The position numbers and the translations under genes were made by a program. 64,000 bases of DNA, taken from NCBI RefSeq assembly GCF_000739615.1, contig NZ_BATP01000004.1:62001-126000 (forward strand), given 5' to 3'. Below the pieces are notes generated by a model, which saw nothing but the letters and a program-made list of their open reading frames with translations, did no database searches and was not told where the DNA came from. The DNA is from Haloferula sp. BvORR071. GTDB taxonomy: Bacteria; Verrucomicrobiota; Verrucomicrobiia; Verrucomicrobiales; Akkermansiaceae. The first letter of the stretch is position 1. Every line of letters begins with the position of its first letter. This document shows, piece after piece, positions 40,204 to 49,569 of this stretch.

Positions 40204-41535
40204 GTGACAAACGATTCACCGCAAGCTCCAGAAAGTCCCTCCAGCCAAGCCCCTTCGTTCTCGGAGGCGCTGCGATTCTGGATCAAGCTCGGCTGGATCA
40301 GCTTCGGCGGTCCGGCCGGGCAGATCGCGATCATGCACAAGGAGATCGTCGAGCGCCGCCGCTGGCTGAGCGAAGACCACTTCCTGCACGCGCTGAATTT
40401 CTGCATGCTCTTGCCCGGCCCGGAGGCCCAGCAGCTCGCCACCTACCTCGGCTGGCGCTTGCACGGGGCACGCGGTGGGATCGCCGCGGGCGCGCTCTTC
40501 GTACTGCCCTCCATCTTCATCCTCTGGTCCCTGAGCTGGCTCTACATGGCGGGTGGCGACGTGAAAGCCATCCAAGGGCTCTTCTATGGACTGATGCCCG
40601 CGGTGATCGCGATCGTCATCTCCGCCGTGAAGCGCATCGGATCGAAGGCCCTGCGGACCCCTGCCCTTTGGGCACTGGCAGTCTGCTCCTTCGTGGCGAT
40701 CTTCCACTTCAAGATCTCCTTCGTCATCATCATCATCAGTGCGGGATTGATCGGCCTGGTCGGCGGCAAGCTCTTCCCCAAACACTTCCCCGCAGCCAAG
40801 GGACATGCAAAAGCCGACAGCGGCGAGGGCCCGGTAATCGAGCTCCCGCCAGCGCACCCGGCCAGCTTCCGGCGCAGCGCCAAGATCCTCGTGCTCTGCC
40901 TGAGCTTGTGGTGGCTGCCGCTACTGCTTTGCGGCTGGCGGCTTGGCTGGCACAGCGTCCATTTCCAGGAGGGCCTCTTCTTCAGCAAGGCCGCACTCGT
41001 CACCGTCGGTGGTGCCTACGCAGTGCTGCCTTACGTTTCCCAGATGGCGGTCGATCACTTCGGCTGGCTGTCGCAGGAGCAAATGATCTCCGGACTCGGC
41101 CTTGCCGAGACCACCCCGGGCCCGCTGATCATGGTCCTGCAATTCGTCGGCTTCGTCGCCGGCTGGCAGCATCCGGGCGGCCTCTCTCCACTGCTATCCG
41201 CCACCCTCGGTGCACTTATCACCACCTGGGTGACCTTCCTGCCCTGCTTCCTTTTCGTCTTCCTCGGCGCGCCCCACGTCGAAGGCCTCCGCGAGCGCCC
41301 CACCATCGCCTCCATTCTAACAGCCATCACCGCCGCCGTGGTAGGCGTCATCCTGAATCTCGCCATCTGGTTCGCCTGGCACGCCCTTCGCCCCACGCCT
41401 CACAGCTTCGATTGGTTCGTCCTAGTCGTCGCCATCGCCGCCCTCATCGCCATGGAGCGCTTCAAGGCCGGCGTCGTCCCCACCCTGACAGCCTGCGCCG
41501 CCCTCGGTATGGTCTGGCACCTCATCGTCCGCTGA
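40204..41535 (+). CDS. chrA: chromate transporter ChrA
   Basis: Inner-membrane protein of 443 residues with two CHR halves. The N half has 'KLGWISFGGPAGQIAIM' and 'FCMLLPGPEAQQLATYLG'; the C half has 'KAALVTVGGAYAVLPYV' and 'AETTPGPLIMVLQFVGFVAG', the duplicated motif of long-chain ChrA. It exports chromate in known members; physiological substrate here is inference. Start is a GTG at 40204. The stop is one base from the stop of the convergent cytochrome-like gene. Confidence 0.92.
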   Translation: MTNDSPQAPESPSSQAPSFSEALRFWIKLGWISFGGPAGQIAIMHKEIVERRRWLSEDHFLHALNFCMLLPGPEAQQLATYLGWRLHGARGGIAAGALFVLPSIFILWSLSWLYMAGGDVKAIQGLFYGLMPAVIAIVISAVKRIGSKALRTPALWALAVCSFVAIFHFKISFVIIIISAGLIGLVGGKLFPKHFPAAKGHAKADSGEGPVIELPPAHPASFRRSAKILVLCLSLWWLPLLLCGWRLGWHSVHFQEGLFFSKAALVTVGGAYAVLPYVSQMAVDHFGWLSQEQMISGLGLAETTPGPLIMVLQFVGFVAGWQHPGGLSPLLSATLGALITTWVTFLPCFLFVFLGAPHVEGLRERPTIASILTAITAAVVGVILNLAIWFAWHALRPTPHSFDWFVLVVAIAALIAMERFKAGVVPTLTACAALGMVWHLIVR

Positions 41536-41536
41536 C

Positions 41537-42784
41537 CTACCACCCATCAAGCGTTTCCTTCAAAATCGCATCCACCCTCTTCCGCTCCGACTCCTTCAAA
41601 TAACTGAAGCTCGAGTCCTCCCCCGAGATCACCGCCTTCATCCCTGCAAATACCGCCTGCTTCACCCGCGGCGGCAGATCGCGGAAGGCCTGCGAGTAGA
41701 CCATGTAGGAGCACCGGTTCTTGAAGATCCGATCGTAGAGATGGAACTCCACCAGCGAATCACCCGCCTTCGTCTTCGGGTAGCGCGCGGTGAATGCTTT
41801 CTGGAACTCCTCGCCGCCCACCAAGTCATCGCCGGGCTTCGCCTCGTCCTTGTAGAAGAGGCACTCCACGATCTTCGCGGCCATCCCATCCGCCACCCGA
41901 CCCGCCGAACCTTGATCAGGATCAGCCTCGGGATCGATCGTCTTGCCGATGAAGCAGGCCCGCCGGTACTGCAGCGTCGCGGCATTCAGCAGGTTGTGCA
42001 TCCGGCATTGGTGCTCCAGCACCATCAGCGCCACGATGTCGCTCGTCGGCCGCGGATACTTGCTCACATCGATGACCCCGCGCAGGTCGAGCAGGTCGCT
42101 CGGCTTAGGCTGGGCGTCGGCCCCTTCGGTGAAAGTACGGTTGCCTAGATGCCCCTGCGAACTCCGGCCGGTCACATAGTAGCCGCCCCAGCGCTCGGCC
42201 AGCGGCGTGTCGTGATTCACGTGCGAAGTCCCCATCGCGAGCAGCGGATGCCCCTCGGAATTCGGAAAGACAGAGCGCACCTGCACGCCCGGGATCCCCT
42301 CCGTCCGCGCGGTCCCGTGGCAGGACATGCACAGCGAGGTATCGCGCTCGACCTTCAGCTTCCCGTTCTCCTCGGTCTCAATGACGTAGAAGATGTCACC
42401 CAGCACCGGATCCTGCACGATCACCTCGATCGAGCCGCCCGGCACGTAGCCAACATAGGCATCATTCGAGAAAAACAGCGCCCGTGGGTTCTTCGGCTGG
42501 ATCAGCGCGACCTGCAGGCTGGTCTTGGAGAATACCAGAATTTGGGATTCCTCAGGCACATCCAGCTCCTTGAGCACGAAGCGCAAACGCTCCAAGCCGG
42601 TCTTCCCCTCCACCTTCTTCTCCCCGGAGGCCAGCGCCGCCGCCAGCTTGGTCACGGAGTCGTTCGGCTTGGTGTCGGAGTAGCGGATCGGCGGCAAATC
42701 CCAGAAATCCGCGTCCCCTGACGCCACTTGCGCCAGCAGCACGGGAACCAAAAGCAGCCACTTCACGGAGAAATCAAACGGCAT
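41537..42784 (-). CDS. exported mono-heme cytochrome-c-like protein
   Basis: 415 residues with a signal peptide (cut near ASGDAD, residue 22). One heme-c motif CMSCH at 152-156, preceded by 'LGDIFYVIETE'. Otherwise the sequence ('YPRPTSDIVALMVLEHQCRMHNLLNAAT') is of an unassigned family often found in Planctomycetes and Verrucomicrobia. Probably a periplasmic redox protein. A TTGAC-CTAA-GTCAA palindrome lies upstream at 42820-42833, near the expected promoter. Confidence 0.7.
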   Translation of the reverse strand: MPFDFSVKWLLLVPVLLAQVASGDADFWDLPPIRYSDTKPNDSVTKLAAALASGEKKVEGKTGLERLRFVLKELDVPEESQILVFSKTSLQVALIQPKNPRALFFSNDAYVGYVPGGSIEVIVQDPVLGDIFYVIETEENGKLKVERDTSLCMSCHGTARTEGIPGVQVRSVFPNSEGHPLLAMGTSHVNHDTPLAERWGGYYVTGRSSQGHLGNRTFTEGADAQPKPSDLLDLRGVIDVSKYPRPTSDIVALMVLEHQCRMHNLLNAATLQYRRACFIGKTIDPEADPDQGSAGRVADGMAAKIVECLFYKDEAKPGDDLVGGEEFQKAFTARYPKTKAGDSLVEFHLYDRIFKNRCSYMVYSQAFRDLPPRVKQAVFAGMKAVISGEDSSFSYLKESERKRVDAILKETLDGW

Positions 42785-42819
42785 CGAAAGGCGGTTTCCT
42801 ACGCGTATTTTTGCGAAGT

Positions 42820-42833
42820 TTGACCTAAGTCAA
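42820..42833. promoter_or_regulatory. TTGAC-N4-GTCAA palindrome in a divergent promoter region
   Basis: Perfect inverted repeat TTGAC / GTCAA with CTAA spacer, 36-49 nt before the start of the cytochrome-like gene. Read on the minus strand TTGACT could serve as a -35 box, but no clear -10 box follows. Confidence 0.4.
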
Positions 42834-43014
42834 TTCTCCCCCTCGGCGATTGAATTTCAGCAAGATACGCCACCCAACCCTGGGAAAGTCGTTCGGCCTC
42901 AGACGGGTGCGCTTGGATTTCGATGACCCGAGTGGGAAGTTTCATGTTCGGGCTCCGACTTATGCCTCCCACCCTTGACCCGGAGCCTTCTCCCCGCAAG
43001 TCTCCGCCCGCCTC

Positions 43015-44997
<1,983 letters not shown>

Positions 44998-45025
44998 CAG
45001 CGAATCGCCCCCAGATGCCCTGTGG

Positions 45026-45049
45026 AGAGCGGACACTCTTGTCCGCTCT
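45026..45049 (+). terminator. AGAGCGGACA hairpin after the ABC-F gene
   Basis: Perfect 10-bp stem AGAGCGGACA / TGTCCGCTCT with loop CTCT, followed by TCTTTTGG. It lies 28 nt after the stop and could act as a terminator. The same core (GTCCGC) recurs in other intergenic hairpins. Confidence 0.6.
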
Positions 45050-45118
45050 TCTTTTGGGCCCCATCAGCTTCACGGATGGGGAACCCAAGAAAACCCGGTT
45101 GGGCTCGTTATCACCATC

Positions 45119-45772
45119 ATGAAGCGACTGCCGCGAAAGGTCTGGGGTTATCTGCTCCTTTGCTTGGCAGTAGTTGCAGTCCTCGGCTGGGCAAGCCTAC
45201 CGCCCAAGCCGCCTTACTCTGATGAGGCTGTCGACTTCAAAGCAGAACTGCTGCGGGCCATCTCCGAGTCCGAGCAGATCGAGGTAGTTGAGCACTCGTG
45301 GCCCTTCGACTTTGAGCATGCGGAAGGTGAGTTCATGGAAAACCCACCCAATACCGAATACCGCCGGGTTTCACTCGACGCAAATCAAAGGCAAGAGTTG
45401 CTCCATGTCTTCGATACCATGGCAGACGCCCCCAAGAATTCGTTCTCTGTCTGCCCTTTCGATCCCCATCATCGACTGGACCTTCAGACAAGGAGTGGCA
45501 AGAGGATTGCCATTCTCGTTTGCTTCAGTTGTGGGGACACGGAGTGGTATTCAGCACCAGCAGACGCGCCCGGGGAATTCCATGAGGTGAAAAAATTCCG
45601 GATTCCTCCCGAAGCATTCCAAGGGGTCTTGAAGCGCTACATCAAAGAGCTTGGATTCGAGGCTACCCGTGACTGGCACCAGCTTGCGAAAAGCGGAGCA
45701 GGGCAGATCGTAACTCCCGTCCCCTCGTATCGTCCGATCCTCGTCAGGAGTCTCCCAGAGGCGCCCCCATGA
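45119..45772 (+). CDS. membrane-anchored protein of unknown function
   Basis: 217 residues with one N-terminal membrane segment (about 9-27) and a soluble remainder. A CxxC-like 'CFSCGDTEWY' and another Cys ('FSVCPFDPHH') occur in the middle. No family recognised. ATG at 45119. A putative ribosome-binding site is not evident. Confidence 0.6.
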   Translation: MKRLPRKVWGYLLLCLAVVAVLGWASLPPKPPYSDEAVDFKAELLRAISESEQIEVVEHSWPFDFEHAEGEFMENPPNTEYRRVSLDANQRQELLHVFDTMADAPKNSFSVCPFDPHHRLDLQTRSGKRIAILVCFSCGDTEWYSAPADAPGEFHEVKKFRIPPEAFQGVLKRYIKELGFEATRDWHQLAKSGAGQIVTPVPSYRPILVRSLPEAPP

Positions 45773-45871
45773 GGGCCGCTTCCTTCGTTGTCAGGTGGTC
45801 TTTCCCAAGGTTGACAGCCTCGCCCGTCATCGTCTTGGGGCTACGAAGAACAAGGCGGTCACCCCTAGGCT

Positions 45872-46357
45872 TCAAGAGGTGACCTCTTCCAGGTCTTGGG
45901 AGTTTGGAAGTGCACCGGGATTCACCTTCTCCCGAATCCTCCGGCACAGCTCGGTCAATTCCGCCCAACTCTCCGGCGGCATGGAGTCAGCCTCGGCCGT
46001 AAACTCATTCCCCATTTGCCCCGGACGATACACGCGAATCCGGATCATGTGGTCTTGGATGATCACCGAGTCCACATCCGCCAATCGCCATGCACCTCCG
46101 CTATTCCCGCTGAAGTCCAGTCGCTCGCCATCAAACGCGACGTATCCCGAACGGAAGGGGAACTTGAGCCGCTTGGATATCACCAAGCATCCCAAGACAA
46201 AGACGACTTGGAATCCGCCGACGCCCCACAATTCGGGCCGCCGCGCGATATGCGCGATGTATAAGGGCAAGGCCAAGGCCCAGAAACCGTACATCCACCG
46301 CGGAGTCGGCGGGCCTGTGATCTTCCACTCAACCCTCACTCCCCCACGCTGCCACAA
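45872..46357 (-). CDS. small membrane protein of unknown function
   Basis: 161 residues with two membrane segments ('WMYGFWALALPLYIAHIA' and 'FQVVFVLGCLVIS') followed by a soluble domain of PH-like layout ('LKFPFRSGYVAFDGERLDF ... VDSVIIQDHMIRIRVYRPG'). The frame begins at a TTG at 46357; a GTG six codons later is equally possible. Convergent with 45119-45772. Confidence 0.55.
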   Translation of the reverse strand: MWQRGGVRVEWKITGPPTPRWMYGFWALALPLYIAHIARRPELWGVGGFQVVFVLGCLVISKRLKFPFRSGYVAFDGERLDFSGNSGGAWRLADVDSVIIQDHMIRIRVYRPGQMGNEFTAEADSMPPESWAELTELCRRIREKVNPGALPNSQDLEEVTS

Positions 46358-46477
46358 TCGCCGCGCCCTCGCGAGCGGATTTCAAGAGCTCCGCCCATCT
46401 AGGACAATGCCTAGGTAGGCAGGAGCCAATCGATCATCTAGTGTGCATGAGACCCGTTCCTCTCGGCCTAACCCAAG

Positions 46478-47800
46478 ATGATCCAAGCCCCCTCACCGTC
46501 CCCGGCGAAGCCGTCGCTGCCTGCCAAGCCCAAGCGCTCGGTCTGGAAACGCATGGGCGGCGGTGCCCTGTCTATCTCCATCATCTTCCACATCATCCTT
46601 CTGGTCATCGGAATCTTTTGGGTGCTGAGAGTGATTAAGCCTCCGGACAAGGTCGTGGACTTCATGCCGCCGTCAGGCGGTGGCGGCGCACCCGATGCCC
46701 AGAAGGAAGCCAAGCAACGGCGGGTGCAGATAATGAAGCCGGACTTGGCCCGCATCGCAGCAGTCGGTACCAACTCCCAGCTGACCCTACCCGAGCCGGA
46801 TCCCAGCGTGGAAATGAGCTCACTCCAAAGCCTGAGCTCAAGCCTCTCCTCCGGTATGGGTGGACACGGTAGCGGCGGTGGCCGGGGCGATGGCAATGGT
46901 AAAGGAGTAGGTAACGGCAGCGGCCTCGGGAATGGCATGGGCAGTGGCATGCAGAATCCCTTCGGCATGATCGGAGCCGCGGGCAATGCCCTCGTCGGAA
47001 ACTTCTACGACCTGAAGCAGACCAAGGACGGCAAGCCCACCGGCGTCGACGAAGCGGGAGCCCTGAAGATCCTCTCCGAGTTCGTCAACTCCAGCCGCTG
47101 GAACGCCAAAGTCCTGGAGGAATACTACAAGGCTCCGAATACCCTCTATCAGACCAAGATCTACATCCCCATCATCAGCGCCGCGCTGGCACCGGAAGCT
47201 TTCGGCTGCGGCAAGGAAGTCCAGCCGGTCAACTGGGTGGCCCACTATCGCGGCATGGTCTCACCGCCGAAGTCGGGAAGGTTCCGCCTGGTCGGCCGTG
47301 CCGACAACGTGATGGTCGTGCGCTTCAACGGCAAGGTGGTGCTCGATGGCGGCGACTACTCGGCCGCGCTCGGCAGGATCATCTGGGACCCCACTTCCAT
47401 CGCAACGCTAGCCGGCGGCTCTAACAACCGCGACATGGAAAAGGAGATGCGCCGCGGCGGATACGACATCCCGGTGAAGAGCTACCAATATCCGGACACC
47501 GGCCAATACAACGAGCGCGGCGGCGTGATGGTCGGCAAGGAGTTCACGGTGCGGGCAGGCCAGAGGTATCCCGTGGAGATCATCCTCAGCGAGCTGGGCG
47601 GCCTCTTCGGCGCATCACTCTTGATCGAAGAATCCGGCGCGAAGTACGAGAAGGCACCAAGCGGCGATCCCATCCTGCCGCTGTTTCAGTTCGACTCGAA
47701 CCTTCCCAACGTTCCCAAGGAGGTCCGCGGGTCCCCGCCCTTCGATCCGAATGGACCGGTATGGAAAGTGGTGCTGGGAGAGGCACCTAACAGCATTTGA
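46478..47800 (+). CDS. TonB-like membrane protein with PA14-like domain
   Basis: 440 residues. A Pro/Lys-rich cytoplasmic start is followed by one membrane segment (about 30-52). A periplasmic linker rich in Gly (about 122-160, GGHGSGGGRGDGNGKG) leads to a C-terminal domain. The core 'NWVAHYRGMVSPPKSGRFRL' with 'GRADNVMVVRFNGKVVLDGG' resembles PA14, a carbohydrate-binding beta barrel. Start of the domain is about 235. The arrangement (anchor, flexible linker, periplasmic domain) recalls TonB. A role in glycan sensing or energy transfer is inference. Confidence 0.65.
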   Translation: MIQAPSPSPAKPSLPAKPKRSVWKRMGGGALSISIIFHIILLVIGIFWVLRVIKPPDKVVDFMPPSGGGGAPDAQKEAKQRRVQIMKPDLARIAAVGTNSQLTLPEPDPSVEMSSLQSLSSSLSSGMGGHGSGGGRGDGNGKGVGNGSGLGNGMGSGMQNPFGMIGAAGNALVGNFYDLKQTKDGKPTGVDEAGALKILSEFVNSSRWNAKVLEEYYKAPNTLYQTKIYIPIISAALAPEAFGCGKEVQPVNWVAHYRGMVSPPKSGRFRLVGRADNVMVVRFNGKVVLDGGDYSAALGRIIWDPTSIATLAGGSNNRDMEKEMRRGGYDIPVKSYQYPDTGQYNERGGVMVGKEFTVRAGQRYPVEIILSELGGLFGASLLIEESGAKYEKAPSGDPILPLFQFDSNLPNVPKEVRGSPPFDPNGPVWKVVLGEAPNSI

Positions 47801-47833
47801 TGAACTGTTAGACTGCAGGTCGGCATCAATGGC

Positions 47834-48193
47834 TCACCTTCCGTGCAAGGCAGCGCATTCGCGCCAACCCACTGACTGATCATTTTTCACCACCAGATTC
47901 CGACCAGCCGCTGATTCGGTGCAGATGAATTTGAGATCGCTCCCGGCTGCCTCAGCCTTGATCCAACGGGATTGAATTCTCAAACCCTGCTGCGCTTCGA
48001 TCTCAGCGCATAGAGTGTCCAACTCAGGGCTGACTTTTTCTCCCCCGCTATATCGGGCCAGCCAGGTGCCTTCCATTTCGATCCGGCCTTCGAGCGCCTT
48101 CCGCTCGATGTGCCTGCCGGCCACGTAACCCATCGCGAGGAAAGCAAGCGCTCCCAAAAGCAATAACAGGAAACGGAGAAGGCCCCGCTTCAC
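47834..48193 (-). CDS. small membrane-anchored protein of unknown function
   Basis: 119 residues from the GTG at 48193, which overlaps the SDR stop by 4 nt (GTGA). One membrane segment (about 5-28, 'LLRFLLLLLGALAFLAMGY') and a soluble remainder with two or three Cys. Upstream codons in the frame are an SDR shadow. Function unknown. Confidence 0.6.
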   Translation of the reverse strand: MKRGLLRFLLLLLGALAFLAMGYVAGRHIERKALEGRIEMEGTWLARYSGGEKVSPELDTLCAEIEAQQGLRIQSRWIKAEAAGSDLKFICTESAAGRNLVVKNDQSVGWRECAALHGR

Positions 48194-48993
48194 TTCCGCG
48201 GCCGCATCCCCATCACCAATCGCATCAAGCAAATCGGTACCAAGGAAATCCCCACCGCAGCCAAGGCGATCTTCAAGCCGGGATAAACCCGCGGCTTGTC
48301 GCACAGCAATCCTTCAAGAGCTTCCGCCACCACCTGCTCCTGCGGCACGAAGAACCATTCCCGCGCGCCGAAATTTTCGTCCTTGTTAGGATCGCGCCGC
48401 GCCACTTCACCGAACTCGGTATGCACCGGTCCGGGGCAAAGCGCCGTCACGGTGATCCCGTGCTCCTTGGCCTCAATCCGCAGCGCCTCGGAGAAGCTGG
48501 TCACATAAGCCTTGGTCGCCGCATAGACCGCGAAGTCCGGCATCGGCAACAAGCTCGCCAGCGAACTCACGTTGAGGATCGCGCCGCGCTTCTGCTCGAT
48601 CATTGTCGGCAGGATCGCGTGGCTCAGGTGCGTCAACGCCTCGATGTTCAGGCGCAGCATCGCTTCCACCTTCATCCAGTCGGAGGTCGCGAATTCACCG
48701 TAATCCCCGAGACCGGCATTGTTCACCAGCAGATCTGGAACGAGCCCCTTTGAAAGCAAATGTCCCACCGCCTGCAAGCGTGCGGAGGGATCGGTGAGAT
48801 CCGCCTCAAGCGGCATCACCCGCAGGCCGGGATGAGCCTTCTCCAGCTCACCGGCCAATTCGACCATGCGTGCCGAACGCCGCGCCACCAGTACCAGCAC
48901 CGCACAATGCGGCGCCAGTTGGCGGGCAAACTCGGCTCCGATGCCGGCGGAAGCGCCGGTCACCAGAGCACAGGAATAGCGGACGTCAGGCAC
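48190..48993 (-). CDS. short-chain dehydrogenase/reductase
   Basis: 267 residues, NAD(P)H-dependent. Classical SDR features: T-G-x3-G-x-G as TGASAGIG at 12-19, 'NNAG' near 91-94, catalytic Ser in 'LNVSSLAS' and Y-x3-K in 'YAATK'. A C-terminal hydrophobic stretch ('IALAAVGISLVPICLMRLVMG') suggests membrane association, as in some lipid-metabolism SDRs. Substrate unknown. Start is a GTG at 48993. Co-translated with the next small gene. Confidence 0.9.
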   Translation of the reverse strand: MPDVRYSCALVTGASAGIGAEFARQLAPHCAVLVLVARRSARMVELAGELEKAHPGLRVMPLEADLTDPSARLQAVGHLLSKGLVPDLLVNNAGLGDYGEFATSDWMKVEAMLRLNIEALTHLSHAILPTMIEQKRGAILNVSSLASLLPMPDFAVYAATKAYVTSFSEALRIEAKEHGITVTALCPGPVHTEFGEVARRDPNKDENFGAREWFFVPQEQVVAEALEGLLCDKPRVYPGLKIALAAVGISLVPICLMRLVMGMRPRK

Positions 48994-49026
48994 GCGTCAG
49001 TCAGTCAGTCAAACAGACACTAAGTC

Positions 49027-49452
49027 TCAGGCGACAGGCTCGGCCTGGGGCTGCTGGACCTGCACGATGCGCAGCGGCAAGCGCATCAGCAGCTCGCCAT
49101 CGCAGCCGAGGTCGATCGAGTAGATGCCGCCCTTCGGGAAGCGCAGGCCCTGCAGGTTCATGATCACGTTGCGGGTCAGGAAGGGCGTGCCCGGCGGCAG
49201 TTGCACTTCGAACTCCGGCTCGATCGGCATGTTCTGCGGGTCGAGGGACTCGCCGTCTTCGTTGATGATGTTGATGGAAAGCTTGTGACGGCCGGCGTCT
49301 TCCTGCGTGAAGCAGAAGCGCAGGGCGAGGCTGCACATGGGGTGCACCACCGGGAGAGCGCGGGCGGCCAGCGTGTCGAAGGTTCCGGAAACCACGAGCT
49401 TGCCGTTGTAGTCAGCGGCGAAGTCGCAAAGGGTGGCGATTTGAATGTCCAT
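49027..49452 (-). CDS. DUF6941-type protein
   Basis: 141 residues, soluble. The pattern 'DIQIATLCDFAADYNGKLVV ... TFDTLAARALPVVHPMCSL', with 'FPKGGIYSIDLGCDGELL' near the end, matches a small conserved family (DUF6941) found in several bacterial groups, function unknown. ATG at 49452. Probably monocistronic. Confidence 0.7.
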   Translation of the reverse strand: MDIQIATLCDFAADYNGKLVVSGTFDTLAARALPVVHPMCSLALRFCFTQEDAGRHKLSINIINEDGESLDPQNMPIEPEFEVQLPPGTPFLTRNVIMNLQGLRFPKGGIYSIDLGCDGELLMRLPLRIVQVQQPQAEPVA

Positions 49453-49569
49453 GATCGGAAGGCTTGGGTCGTTTTGAATTTGCCCCCGTCATCGAGGGCA
49501 GGGGCTATGTGCCGCCAAAGTGACCTCGCGTCCAGTCCTGAAAAGGCGGGGACCGCTGAATTAGATGAG

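Noticed and set aside
40173-41603. Alternative plus-strand frame over chrA
   Set aside because: The chrA frame has both CHR motifs and membrane segments; the alternative is Arg/Pro-rich.
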